From NCBI GenBank assembly GCA_024180945.1, contig JAKSGN010000006.1, positions 1,612,001-1,676,000 on the forward strand: a stretch of DNA of 64,000 nucleotides, read 5' to 3'. Made by a program: the position numbers and the translations under genes. Shown here in pieces: positions 1 through 11,504 of the stretch (positions are counted from its first letter, which is position 1; the number at the start of each line of letters is the position of its first letter). This DNA is from Macrophomina tecta (taxonomy: Eukaryota; Ascomycota; Dothideomycetes; Botryosphaeriales; Botryosphaeriaceae). Under the pieces are notes generated by a model. The model made no database searches, had not been told where the DNA came from, and was given only the letters and a program-made list of their open reading frames with translations.

Positions 1-2064
1 TCCGCACTGCTCGAGGACAGTGTCGTGGTCCAACTTGACGGTCGCATCCTTGGATTCTGCTCTCTGAAGCAGGCAAAGGTCATCAGCGATACCCTCAGGT
101 ACTGGAAAGTCGAGGGCACCCACAACGTCCCAAGAGAACTGGAGATCGGTTACATCCCTATGTCCAACGGTGGGCAATATCCCGGTGTCTACATGTTCAC
201 CCAGTCCGCTAGATTGTATAGGCCTGTCAAATACCTGCCATTGGACGGTCTTGACTATGTAGGTCCTTTCGAGCAACCTTACATGACGATTGCTTGCACC
301 GAACCCGAGATCGTCTCCGGAGAATCCACCCATGTGGAATACGACCCTACAAACATTCTTTCGATCGTTGCCAACCAGACACCGTTCTCGGATTTCAACC
401 AGTCTCCTCGTAACATGTACCAGTGCCAGATGGGCAAACAATCTATGGGCACTCCTGGTACTGCCACGGCATACCGTACGGACAACAAGTCTTATCGCCT
501 TCAAACCGGACAAACGCCGGTCGTCCGTGCTCCGCTGCATAATGAATACGGTCTGGATAACTTCCCCAACGGCATGAACGCAGTGGTTGCAGTCATTAGT
601 TACACGGGTAGGTACCTCAACTGCTGACACCCACCAACCCCCCACCGTAACCCACTTGGAAACATGTTCTTTACCCTTCAATCCCCTGTAAATAATGATG
701 TATGAGGATACTGACTTTGAATTCCTATTCAGGTTACGACATGGACGATGCCTTCATTATGAATAAATCGGCTCATGAGCGCGGCTTCGGTCACGGTACA
801 ATCTACAAAACAAAGAAGGTCGAACTCAATGATGGCTCTAGAACAAAGGGCAGCAAAAGGGTAACCAAATTGTTTGGCTTTGCACCCGATGGAATTGTCA
901 AGGCAGACTGGCGCCTCAAACTCGATGATGACGGATTACCGCACGTCGGAACCATGATGCAAAAAGGCGACATACTTTGCGCATACCACACGGTGACTTA
1001 CGACGCATCCAAGCAAGAGTATGTCAACAAAGATGGCCAGACCTCCTTCGAGAAGTACAAGGACGACGAGGTAGGCTTCATCGAGGAAGTCCGCATAATC
1101 GGGTCAGATACTGGTGCCGAGCCGCTCCAAGCCGTCAGCATCAAGATCCGTGTCCCGCGATCTCCCGTCATCGGTGACAAGTTCTCTTCACGTCACGGAC
1201 AGAAGGGTGTCATGTCCCAAAAGTGGCCCTGTATTGACATGCCTTTTTCGGAGTCGGGCATGCAGCCTGACATCATTATAAACCCGCATGCGTTTCCCTC
1301 GAGAATGACTATTGGAAAGTAGTCCCATCTTTCTTCAAAGGAAAAGAAGACTAATTTTAATGACAGGTATGTTCGTCGAATCGCTCGCCGGCAAGTCTGG
1401 TGCTCTGCATGGTCTCGCACAGGACAGCACACCGTGGCGCTTCGATGAGCGCAACACGGCGGTCGACTACTTCGGTCACCAGCTCAAGACAGCCGGTTAC
1501 AATTACTACGGCAATGAACCCATGTACTCTGGTATCACCGGCCAGGAACTTCACGCGGACATCTACATCGGAGTAGTCTATTACCAGCGCCTGCGTCACA
1601 TGGTCAACGACAAATACCAGGTGCGTACTACAGGTCCGAATAACGCCCTGACCGGCCAGCCCATCAAGGGTCGTAAGAAGGGTGGTGGTATCCGTGTCGG
1701 AGAGATGGAGCGTGACGCTCTGCTCGCCCACGGAACAGCCCATCTCCTGCAGGACCGTCTCATGAATTGTTCCGACTACACCCGCGCGTGGTTGTGTCGC
1801 CAGTGCGGCTCATTCCTCAGTACGGCGCCCACAGTGAACGGCTATGGTCGCGGGAAGCGTGGTGGCAACATCACCAGGTGTAGGCGCTGCGCCAAGCCTG
1901 CTGAGGGCTGGGAGCCGAAGAGTGAGGTCTGGGAGGATGGTCAGGGTATGAGGTGGACGGGCGGTGAGGACGTTGCCGTTGTTGCCGTCCCGGGTGTGCT
2001 GAGGTATCTGGACGTGGAGCTTGCGTCCATGGGTGTGAAGATGAAGTTCAACGTTGAGCCCTAA
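1..2064 (+). CDS. RPA135: RNA polymerase I second-largest subunit RPA135, C-terminal part (5' end outside window)
   Basis: Catalytic beta-like subunit of RNA polymerase I, which makes the rRNA precursor in the nucleolus. Predicted exons are 1-607, 733-1314 and 1367-2064 (628 residues seen; the N-terminus lies before the window). Family landmarks are clear: [13 protein letters not shown], the [15 protein letters not shown] block, [64 protein letters not shown] and a C-terminal four-cysteine zinc site (CRQC...CRRC). The end, MKFNVEP, matches the family's end. The first intron (608-732) is canonical. The second can keep the reading frame and the conserved TIG-MFVES junction only if it starts at 1315 with GAAAGT rather than GTAAGT. 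The nearby GT at 1319 puts the frame out, so either the splice site is non-canonical or one base is wrong. Identity is very sure; the second junction is not. Confidence 0.96.
608..732 (+). other. RPA135 intron 1
   Basis: This 125-nt intron begins GTAGGT and ends TTCAG. Joining 607 to 733 gives the conserved run [11 protein letters not shown]. Confidence 0.85.
1315..1366 (+). other. RPA135 intron 2 with GA...AG ends
   Basis: This 52-nt intron has a CTAAT branch-like site at 1351-1355 and ends in ACAG, but its donor reads GAAAGT (base 1316 is A where T is expected). Its removal restores the conserved [13 protein letters not shown]. It is inferred from frame and family conservation, not from transcripts. 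Confidence 0.6.
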
Positions 2065-2892
2065 ACAGTGTCTCTCGAAGCGTCATTCATTTTTTCATTC
2101 GGCTCTGACTGGGGGATTTGGCAAGGATATCTTTTCATGTGGAGTTGTTGGCTTTGGGGATGACCGACAAAGAAGGGAATCAAAAGTTTGAACATGTATT
2201 GCGCTTACACGAGATGAAAGGTTTGTATATGACAGGGAGAGAGTATGCGGTTGAAGTACTTGCATTGCTGGGCGTTGTCTTTCTGGGTATTAATAGATGG
2301 AAGCATTGAGCTTATCAAGTCTTTCACGTACTTTGCAGCACTGCCTTAGCTTGTGGCTTGGGGGTGAACTTCGAGTCTGGGAGGGTACATTCCTTCTCAG
2401 TGATGCCGGAGCATAATTCAACATACTGAATTGAAGCAGTCGTACGGGCGTAAGTGCGCAGGGAAAGGTTGGATACATTCATCTTTGGATGGGTGCTTCA
2501 ACTCCAGACGTCAGCCCGTGCTCCATCTTAAGTTGGCCTAGAGCCGGCGTGATGCTGTCCACGGGTGGAAGTGGGTCATCGATCGCACCCTTTTCTAAAA
2601 AGATTCACGACCATTACGTTCTAATGGTGGGAAAGAGCTTTGTGAGGACACAGTGGTCTTTATGCCATATCGGTCACAATATTCGCTCATGCAATGGAAA
2701 TAGAAGTATGCCTTTCATCACCGTCTATCCTGGAACCGGGATGCTATGCTTTCTGGAAGAATATGAGAATTTTCGTAACCCGTCAGTGGAAGAGCGTAAA
2801 AATGAAAAAGAAAAGAAACAAGACAACGCGCTGGTCTCCTCTCCACCATCCCCCGGCTTCTCCCTCTCTTCTTTCCATCCCGGCCCGACAAC
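2065..2892. other. Intergenic, convergent 3' ends
   Basis: This stretch lies between RPA135 and a minus-strand gene. It contains only short, non-homologous open frames and is probably the 3' UTRs of both genes. I see no repeat or RNA gene. Confidence 0.6.
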
Positions 2893-4229
2893 TTAAAAGC
2901 CCAACGCCTTGTTGAAAGCATCCGCCGCCGCCTGTCCGGTTAGCGCCTGCGCGGCCGTCGACCCCTGGTTGCACGCGTCGATTGTGGCGGCCGAGGCCTT
3001 GAACTTGGTCTCGAGCTGCTGGCAAATGAAGTCGGATACGACCTTGATGTTGAGCGCCGAGCCGTGCGTGAACTCGGAGGTGTCGGCCGGCTCGAAACTG
3101 TCTTCCTTGCGCCCGTCGAAGCCCGGGCCGAAGACGACGGTCGGGTTGGTCGCCGTGCCGAGATCAAGGGCGGAGGAGCCGGCTGCTGCTGCTGCATTGC
3201 TGGATGAGGCGGAGGAGGAGGAGGAGGAGGATGATGATGATGATTTGGACCCAGCATTGGACGCATTGGCAGCGGCAGCGACATCGCCGCCCGCACAGTC
3301 GTCCGCAGCAGCACTCCCATTACCGGCCGCACTGGCAGCAGAGACGCCTGCGACGGCGGCGTTGATCTCATCGGCTGTCGCGTCCTCGACCAGCAGGTTC
3401 TGAGTGAAGATGCAGCCCACGGCGTCGTTGGCATCGTCGCACGAGTTGCCGGCGCCGGTCGTGTCGCCGATCTGGCCGGGCGCGAAGGTGCCGGCCTTCA
3501 GGGCCGTCTGCGGGTCGCCGCCGACGGAGGCGATCTGCTTAGCGAGCTCGAGGGTGATGGCTTTGTTGGTGGCAGCGGCATTGTCGGAGGCGGGATCCTG
3601 TGAGAGGGAGAGGGTAATCAGTTGTGGGATCTTTTATACCTTGGCGCAGGGTGATGTCGTTGGTGTATGGGGTTGAAGTGTTGTGAGGCACTATTCATGG
3701 TTGTGCTCGGGTGGATGCTTGATATTCTGTTGCGTAGTTGGGCCTTACCTGATGTTGGCTGAGAGCAGCGATCTCAGGGTTAACGGCCTTGATAGCGGTA
3801 CATGCAACGCTGGCCAGGCCCACAGATCCGGTATTGCGCTCCAGAGCGCGGTACACTAGAGCAGCAGTCATGCCGTCGACATCCCCCGCGGCCTTGGCAT
3901 TCGTAAAGGCTTGGTCGGCGGTGGCTTGCTGGAGACAGTCTGCAGAAGTGTAAGTAATATAATCTCAGCGATTTGCATATGAACCTACCCGTATCAGCAA
4001 TGCTACCCTGGCCCTTTGAGGCGGCAGCATTGCCCAGCAGGCCGAAGACGGCATCCTGGATGTTGTCCGGGTTGTCGAGCTTAAGGTTGGTGTTAACCGT
4101 GCGCAGGAACTGCTCGTGCGAGTGTTCCTGCGGCACTTCGCGGCGGAAGAGATGGTGGCGGGTGGGCCGAGCCGAGACGCCGGCGGCGCTGAGGGTGGTG
4201 ACGGCGGTGAAGATAGTAGAGTACTTCAT
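2893..4229 (-). CDS. Secreted Ser/Ala-rich protein of unknown function
   Basis: Three exons on the minus strand: 4229-3989, 3939-3749 and 3597-2893 (378 residues). The start MKYSTIFTAVTTLSAAGVSA is a signal peptide, followed by a basic RHHLFRR site that may be a propeptide cleavage point. The middle (VPQEHSHEQFLRTVNTNL, DAVFGLLGNAAASKGQGSIA, DCLQQATADQAF, TGAGNSCDDAND) resembles a secreted protein conserved across Pezizomycotina that databases often mislabel 'circumsporozoite-like'. Its function is unknown. A poly-serine stretch of about 12 and an alanine-rich linker follow, then a Cys-containing C-terminus ending FNKALGF. There is no obvious GPI signal or transmembrane segment, so a soluble wall or extracellular protein is the likely fate. 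The resemblance is from memory, so the family link is moderate; the gene model is well supported by frame and splice sites. Confidence 0.82.
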
Positions 4230-5052
4230 GATGATTGTTCTAAAGTGTTTGATGATTGGATAAAGAGTGAATGAGTGAAGAGGATTTAGTCGTCAAGAGA
4301 AAGTAATAATACGTGTAAAGAGGTATCAGCACACAGTGCGATTGATGAATGAAAGTAAGACTCTGAAAAGACGATTGTGGGGGAAAAGACCGGATATCGA
4401 AGCGCTGACCGTTGCTGATCCAGGCATTTGGTGCTGCTCTCCACGTTCCCCAATATATACCCTTTTTTCTTTCTAACAAAGAAAAAAAAAAAGTGAAGCG
4501 CGGCCTATGAAACTGGATAAAGAAGGCCTGGTGATCGCACGTCGCGAAAAGCGCAGGTGGTGTATGAGGCAGAGCCCCGCGAATCATGCGCACATGCCGT
4601 GTTGCGCTGGCTTGCAGTGCAATGTCAGCTTGAGGGAACAATGTCTCGGCACTACTCCCAGGCGGTTTTGTTCGTGTTTAGCTGCAATTAGCTAGCTGAC
4701 ACACGGATCGGCTCTGCATTGCTGTGTCGCAATAGCGCCCTGAGTCGCAGAAAGCCAAGCCTGAAACTCTATCAAAACTGTAGATGCCTGCCGACGCATC
4801 AGGCAGACAAAAGCGATCTTCCATGGTGCCTGTCCAATTTCACGTTGTCGCAGTCAAGAGGACGGTGATGGGTGGGTGTATAAGGGGTTTACAGGGCAGG
4901 TGGGGACCAGGCCAACAATGGTATTCATGCTAGGCATAGAGCCCGAAAGCTCACTATAGATGCGATTAGACGCCTATCATACAGGCGAACGGCCGTAGAC
5001 TGACATGAAACTGCTCGCTTTGATGACACAAGAAAAAGGTCGGCTTTTCTTC
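4230..5052. other. Intergenic: promoter of the secreted protein and 3' region of the P450
   Basis: On the minus strand a TATA-like GGTATATATTGG lies at about 4450-4461, some 220 bp upstream of the start codon at 4229. No convincing gene is present. Confidence 0.5.
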
Positions 5053-6773
5053 TCACTTTTCGGCCAGCGGCGCCGCATAGAACGCCACGAACGTCTCACG
5101 CGCCGGCTGCAGTACAATGTCGGACTTGAGGCCCGGGTGCCGCCCATTGGTGCGATTCTCAACCCTCTCGAAGCGCTGCAGCAGGCGCACGACCGTGTAG
5201 GCCATCTCGGTAAGCGCAAACTGCTGGCCGATGCAGATCCTGGGCCCGCCGTTGAAGGGGATGTACGTCCAGGCCTTGGGCGTCCACGAATCCCACCTTT
5301 CCGGAGCAAATGAAAGGACAGGCGGGAAGGATTCGGAGACGGGCGGGTAAATGTCAGCGCGGCGCTGCATCACCAAGGTGGAGTAGCCGATGGGCGTGTC
5401 CTTGAGCACCCCAATCGGCGAGTTGCCGTCGGGGCCTCCGCCACGGGGCAGTGTCGTGTCCCGGAGCGCAAAACGGATATTGAATGGGACTACTGGATAA
5501 AGCCGGAGGACCTCGTTGATGGTGTGCTTGGGACGTGGACGTCAGTTCCTGCACTTCCGCTGTGTCACCAAGCGCTTACCTGAAGGTACTTCATAGATTT
5601 CAGATGCTCGTACGTGGGCATTGCATCATTTCCGACAACGGCAAGAATCTCTTCTCTCAGTTTTTGGACAACCCTCGGGTGGTTGGAGAGCTCATAGAAG
5701 AGCCAAGACAGAGTACAAGCCGTCGTATCTCTGCCAGCCAGTAGAACGGCAGCGAGTTGGTCACGAAGGACGGCACGGTCCCTGGTGTAAGAAGCAAGTG
5801 CATGCAGAAAAGTATAACCCTCCTCGTTCTTGGTCCTCTTCTCAAGTTCCTCCGGCGACAGACTCAGGGCTTGATCAATGAATGGTTCGATGAACTGATT
5901 CATCTTCCTTAGATTCTGGCGGAATTCCTTTCGAGGCAGCACCCAGTTCATCGGACTACAAAAATCAATCATATGTTCGACTATTTCAGACATCGAGGAA
6001 GCGTACCCAATCTTGGCGATCAGCCCTTGCACATGCTGGACGTGGGCGAAGGCCTCGGCAAACTCAGCCGAAGGATTATCCAGACTCTCGACGCTACGCC
6101 CGAGCAAGAAGTCGGTTGCAGCATCCAAGGTGTATCTGTTCTAGCGCGTCAGGACTCGTTCCGCAGCGCGGGGTTGGGAGCACAGTAAAGGCTACCTGAA
6201 AAACAGATCCATAATATCGACCGTCTCGCCATTTCCGCCCAGATGCTTCAGCAGAACGCCGATGTGCCTCTCGAACACGGCAATGTCGCTAAGCCGGTCC
6301 TTGATGAACTGCGGGCGGATCAGCTGGCGCGAGCCATGCCATTTGGTGCCGTCGGTGGTGAAGATGCTGTCGCCGAGGAACTCGTGCCACTCGCGGTTGA
6401 AGCGCTCGCCCTTGCCGTAGTCGGCGAACTGGGTTGCCAGGATGGCCTTGATGTTGTCCGGGTCGGCAGTGAAGATGGTCCGCATCCCGCCAACCCCGGC
6501 CTCGACCGTGTATGGGTTCTCGCCCTTGCCCGCGATACGGAAGTTGTCGAGCCAAAAGTCGTAGCTCGCGTTGCGCAGCGTCGCCTTCACGGCCTTGTAC
6601 ACCAGGTCGAGGCCGAGCGGGAGGTAGGTCGTGCGGACGGGTGCGCGCCCGCCCAGCGCGCGTACCCTGGCAGCCTCATTTATACGGGTGGCGAGCGCGT
6701 AGACCAGGTAGAGCGCGGCGAGGGCGAGGGCGAGTGTGCGCGGCGAGACGCGGTCGGCGAGCTGTTCGAGCAT
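5053..6773 (-). CDS. Cytochrome P450, CYP52-clan-like
   Basis: Haem monooxygenase of the endoplasmic reticulum. Exons are 6773-6196, 6135-5580 and 5526-5053 (535 residues). The start at 6773 precedes a single N-terminal membrane anchor (TLALALAALYLVYALA); the frame is open further upstream but has no ATG there. Motifs in order: a C-helix region WHGSRQLIRPQF, I-helix AGRDTTACTLSW (oxygen-activating Asp-Thr-Thr), the ExxR motif in NEVLRLYP, PERWD, and the haem loop FNGGPRICIGQQFAL with the cysteine ligand. The haem-loop wording and FYELSNHP are typical of fungal CYP52-related enzymes, which omega-hydroxylate alkanes and fatty acids, so a lipid substrate is plausible but unproved. The neighbours are cell-wall or secreted proteins on the same strand, not a biosynthetic cluster. 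Confidence 0.9.
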
Positions 6774-7263
6774 GCTGGCGACGGTATTCTGGCGGAGGAC
6801 GGAATGGAAGGAGCTGGCGGCGGCAGGCGTCAAGGCAGCGCCATAGGGGGATATAACGGCATGAAGGCTCAGTCGCCGATGGCGCGCTGGGCTTTCATGT
6901 GGGATGCGGACGCATTGCTCTCTCTCCTCGGCCGGAGGTAAGTGGTGCGCATGCGTCCGCTCGCTAGATCGAGAGGACGAGGAAGGCCTCCACACGCCAG
7001 AGCACGCCACGCCGCACTGCGTGACGGCCAAGCCTTGCCGATCGCTGCTCAGGGCCACGCGGGAAAGCCACAGGCACGCCGTTGCGGGGAAACAAGCCAG
7101 CCCATCTTCCGAGACACAGCACTGCTACCCTGCCCTACTGCCTGCGTCACATGGCTCGGTCCCGCATTCTCGCATCAACGATATCCATATGCATGAGCTC
7201 TTGACTATCGAATTTTATATGCAATCGTCCGACTGCTGACAACCATGATCCACCACCCCATGC
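6774..7263. other. Intergenic: P450 promoter and hexosaminidase 3' region
   Basis: Nothing beyond short chance open frames is visible. It should contain the P450 promoter and the 3' UTR of the hexosaminidase gene. Confidence 0.5.
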
Positions 7264-9092
7264 TTAGAGCGCGCATTGCGTGCCGTTCTGGATGCAGTAC
7301 GGCATCTGGATGGGTTCCGCCTTCACTCCACGCGCGATCAGACGCTCGCGGAAGTCGCTCAGCCGCGGGCTGGCCGTGATCTGGCTCCTGTTCTGTCCCT
7401 GCTCGTCCTTGGCTCCACTCCAAAGCACTTCGGCCGCCGCAGCAGCCCTCGGCCACAGCATGCGGTCGACGTTGGCAGGATCCGACTGCTCCGCCCAGAG
7501 GTGGCATTCGCCCCCCACCACAAGGTGCGTCGAGTTGGCCGGCACTCCGCTCAGCGGGTCGTATGAGTAGATCAACCTCCAGTTCTTGCGCGGGTTGCAG
7601 TAGTCGAGGAACGGATAGTAACCCGACGCCGTCTCGGGTGAGAAATCAAGCCACTGACCCTGACCGCAGTCTAGGTACTACACAATCATTAGCAACCAAT
7701 GTCACGCTCCTCTATTCCTAGTGACTCACCCAGTAGTTGTAGTTGCCCACCAGAGCCTTGTGACCGCGCGCAACCGTCTGCGCGACAGCCTCGTCCGACT
7801 GCCACGTCTGGACCAAGACGTCCTTGCCCAGCGTCAAGTTCCACTCCAGGAGCATCTCTTCCCAGGCCACCGGCACGAGCCCATTTGCGCGGATCTGGTC
7901 GTGGTTGCGGTCCACAAACTTCTGCATCAGGGGCTGCAGCACAGCCGTGTCGTTGGAGCGCACCGTGTCATCCAGAAGATAGGACTGGACATTGACTTCA
8001 TCGCCTCCGGCGTGGAAGTAGGACGTGTAAGGCTTGGCGCGCGGCAGCACGTCGTCGAGCAGCGTCTCAAGGAAGTCGTAAACAGCAGTAGAGTTGAGCT
8101 TCAGGGTGCCGCACGGAGGTTCGGCGCAGTACGTGCTCCAGTCCGGCTGCACGTTGAAGGCTGCGACCAGATCAGGGTTCGTAAAGTGGATGGAGCCCGT
8201 GTGGCCAGGCATGTCGATCTCAATAATCGGCTCAATTCCGAGAAGGACTGCGTAGCGCTGAATATCCTCGAGATCATCGGGAGTGTATACGAGACCCTTC
8301 GCATACGCGCCCTTCTCCGAAAGCTCGGGAATGGCGGGAACCACCAGCGGCCAGGCCTGGGAGTCGGTGATATGGATGTGAAAGCGGTTGAACTTGGTCA
8401 GGGCCATGGCATCCAGCGTGCGCTTGATGTCCTCGACGGGGTAGTAGTTGCGGGCAACGTCCAGGTTGAGGCCGCGGTGAGCAAACTTTGGCGCATCCTG
8501 GATTTCGACAGGGGCGAGGTTGGTGTAAGAGCCGCCCTCGGTGTGCTTGAAGAACAGCTGAGAAAAGGTGGTGAGACCGTGGATCAGGCCGATGGAAGAG
8601 GCGGCCTCAATGGTGACCTCTCCAGACTCGGGCACGCTCAGCGAGTAGGACTCGTCGACGGTGTCATCGAGCGGGGTAGACGCTCCCGCGGGGTCAGGCT
8701 TGGTCTGCTGCAGGGTAATCGACGAGATGGTTTTCTTGTCGGTGGTGGGAGGCTCGAAGTCGGAAAAGCGCTCGTTAAACTTCCAGGGGACGAAGGTCTG
8801 GTCGAAAATGGTCTTGTGGGTGCGCTCAATGGCATTCTGCACTATCTGCTGCGAGGTAATGGCAGTCGAGTTGTACGACGAGGTCTGAGAGGCAGTGTCA
8901 GCTGCGGCTTCTCAGCCACTTGCAGGGGGGAGCTGGCAGAGCCGCGCGGACCTGGTTGCTGGGGGCATTGTAGGTGACTTTGACGTCACTGTCGATCCAC
9001 AAGGTGGTGTTGCCGGAGGTGTACTGCGAAGGGATGGGCCATAGGGCGGCAGCGAGGGGCGTGCCAATGGCGAGCACGCCAAGGAGCTTCAT
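7264..9092 (-). CDS. Secreted beta-N-acetylhexosaminidase (GH20)
   Basis: Extracellular enzyme that removes terminal N-acetylglucosamine from chitooligosaccharides during wall turnover and chitin use. Exons are 9092-8952, 8884-7730 and 7677-7264 (569 residues). MKLLGVLAIGTPLAAALWPI is a signal peptide. A GH20b N-terminal domain precedes the catalytic barrel, with HRGLNLDVARNYYP, FNRFHIHITDSQAWP, the catalytic Asp-Glu pair in HAGGDEVN (about residues 340-347), VAWEEML, and near the C-terminus GECHLWAEQSDPANVDRMLWPRAAAAAEVLW (Trp residues that line the substrate pocket in the family), shown here only in part as GGECHLWAEQ and DRMLWPRAAA. Length fits fungal NagA-type enzymes. The next gene upstream on the same strand is a Crh-type wall glycosidase, so shared cell-wall regulation is possible, though nothing in the sequence proves it. 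Confidence 0.95.
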
Positions 9093-10056
9093 GGCGCGGG
9101 AGAGCGAGGTGCGCGGCGGCAGGCAGAGGAGATGGCGCGCGGAGTCGTTGGAGAGAAGCAACTTGCAGCTGGGGAAGCAACTTATAATTAGGGGCCCGGC
9201 GCAGGCTGGCGAGGTTGGTTCGCGAGCGGCGCGGAAGTTGGTCTATAAGAGCGCAACAAACGGCGAGGACGTGTCACCGGGCGGTGCCACGGCAGGCAGA
9301 TTAAGAAACGAGCGGCCGGGGAGGCCCTGGAGGGCGGAGTGCCGTGCGCCGCAGGGCACCGCCTGATGGCTGGATGAGAGGCAGCAGAATAGAGCTTGTT
9401 CTCCGCTGCTGACACGGTCAGGCTGCCGGCGATGCAACGCTGCGACTGGGCCCTGGAGTTCAGCCCGGCGGATGGCTGTCATCCTCCCATCTCTGCCCCC
9501 TGCTCGAGACTATTTCTCCCGCCTGCTGCATTCCCGAACTCTCTCCTTGCTGGCGTGGAGCACCCGCATGATCCCGCAGCCGCTCGTCTCCTGGTGCCTA
9601 GCCACCGAATGACTCGGCCCCAGGAGATCGCCATCTCGTTCGCCGAGCCGCCATTCGCAGAGGAGCGCCCATGTGCGGGTAAGGTTTGCGCATCAAACGC
9701 TGGCTTTGAAACAAACACCATCACCGCCAGCCCGTGCCAAGCCGCCGTCCATGCGCCTCGTATGCATCCACTAAGACAGCCCAGCATGAGCTTGCACCGG
9801 CCCCTCAATTTGCGGTCATCCAATGTACCATCAACTGCACATGCGTGCCTATCATGTTGGCTTATATACCCTCTTTACATTCCTTCTCATCCTTCATTAC
9901 CCTTTGCAGCGCCAAGCTGACTGTGGAGTCCATGGCGCGTTCCCGTCGTTATTCCGTCGCTCATTAACCATTACAGAAGTTTCTATCCCAAACGCCCAGT
10001 GCTATGCGAGTTTCCAGAAAGCCCGACCGCGGGGTATCATGGGCTGCTAAATGCAT
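9093..10056. other. Intergenic: hexosaminidase promoter region
   Basis: An AT-rich TAATTATAAG element lies on the minus strand at about 9180-9190, roughly 90 bp before the hexosaminidase start; it is a candidate TATA element. The rest shows no gene. Confidence 0.5.
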
Positions 10057-11504
10057 TCAAAACAAGAAAAGAGCCAAGACAAACAAAGACGCCACAAGCT
10101 GCCGCCACATCAGCTCCGAGCGGCTGCACCCGCCGGTTTTGATTGCAGTCGCCGACGCGCTGCCAGAAATCTCAGCCGACTGTTCCTGGGCCTGCAACCC
10201 ATCCCCAGTCTGCGACGGCACGCCCGTGGCTTTGGCTGCATCCGGAGCCGCCGTCACGAAACCGCGCCAGTAGTCGGACTTCGCGGCGCCTGCCGGCACC
10301 GTGACAACGGTGGTGAAGCCGTTGCGATCGAAGGTGGTGAAGACCTCAGAATCTCCAGGTGATGAGGAACCCGGCTGAGATGCTGCAGACAATGAGGTAG
10401 GCGAAGCGGGTGGGGATGTCGACTGACACACTGTTAGCGTACGCGTCTTCGCAATCAAGAACAGGCAAAAGATGAGGCCTTACGCACAGGGGCCGAGCTG
10501 GGCGGAACAACCTTGCCGGAACTTGTGACTGTCCAGCCACTGGGGAGCCCGGGGTAGCTAGTGGCCGTGTTCGTGGTCGATGTCGCGAGAGTGGTTGAAT
10601 CAGGGACCCAGGGGTAAACGGAGGGCCTGACGTAGGTCGACGAAGAGTCGTGCGTGCCAGACCACGGAATGGGCTGGCCGCTGGAGCTCGAGGTGACGGC
10701 CGGAGCGGCGCTGTCGACACTGCTACCTCCCGAGTGCACGCTTCCACCAACAGCCACGATCGACTCCCAGGTACCGCTGCTGTCTCCGTACCTGTACTCG
10801 GTGCCGGTGGAATAGTCGGTGACTGACAAGGACTTCAGCTGCATGGTGAAAGGTCCTTGGGAGTAGTCGGTCGGGCCGCGGGCCCATTCAACAGTGCCGG
10901 GAGAGTTGAGCGAAGTGTCACCACCAGCCCAAGAACCGATCTTGATCTGCATTGGCGTCTGCGGGTACTGGCCGCTAGCGTCGGCTGGTTTCAACGCTCT
11001 GACGGTGACACCGTCGATCTGCCAGACTAGCTCCTCGGCGGTCCACTCGATGGTGTAGGTCTTGAAGCCAGTCTGACTGCCGGGATCCGGGTGGAAAGCG
11101 CCGCGATTGTAGGTGGTGGTCTGGCCCTTGCCGAAGTAGTTGGTTTGGACCTCATCCGGGTCAGACCCCAGCCATTCCCAGTCAATCTCATCGAGGTCGT
11201 CGGACTGCAGGATGGCGGAGCTAACGATTCCGGCACCAGGGGAAGCCTTAAGTGAGAACTCGACCTTGCCGAACATGATGTACCATTTGGAGGAAATTTT
11301 GGGCGAGTCGCCAGACTTGGTAATGGTGAAAGAGGCACCGTCGGAGCCATAGGACACGGGGCCATCGGAGGTGAAGCTGTCTGACTGCTCGGAAAAGTCG
11401 ATGTTGACGGAGCGTCCCAGGGCCGGATTGGTCTGAGCGTGGACGGAGTTGAAGAGCAGGGCGGCAGAGGCAAGCGCGGCGAGAACGCGCGGAGACGCCT
11501 TCAT
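10057..11504 (-). CDS. GPI-anchored GH16 chitin-glucan crosslinking enzyme, Crh/Utr2 type
   Basis: Cell-wall transglycosidase family that joins chitin to beta-glucan. Predicted exons are 11504-10484 and 10430-10057 (464 residues). The protein has a signal peptide (MKASPRVLAALASAALLFNS), a GH16 domain with the catalytic ExDxxE motif in DEIDWEWLG, the following DEVQTNYFGKG, and the substrate-side WQIDGVTVRAL and MQIKIGSWAGGD. A Ser/Thr/Pro-rich linker follows, then a C-terminus with TGGCSR and a final hydrophobic run LVASLFVLALFLF typical of GPI attachment. The intron donor is ambiguous: GTAAGG at 10483 with acceptor 10431 is preferred, but GTGCGT six bases earlier with an acceptor eight bases later also keeps the frame. 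A Crh1-like subgroup is likely; the exact paralogue cannot be told. Confidence 0.93.

Noticed and set aside
7721..8977. 418-residue open frame on + opposite the hexosaminidase gene
   Set aside because: It is the antisense shadow of a GC-rich coding exon; no domain, and the minus strand encodes a complete GH20 enzyme.
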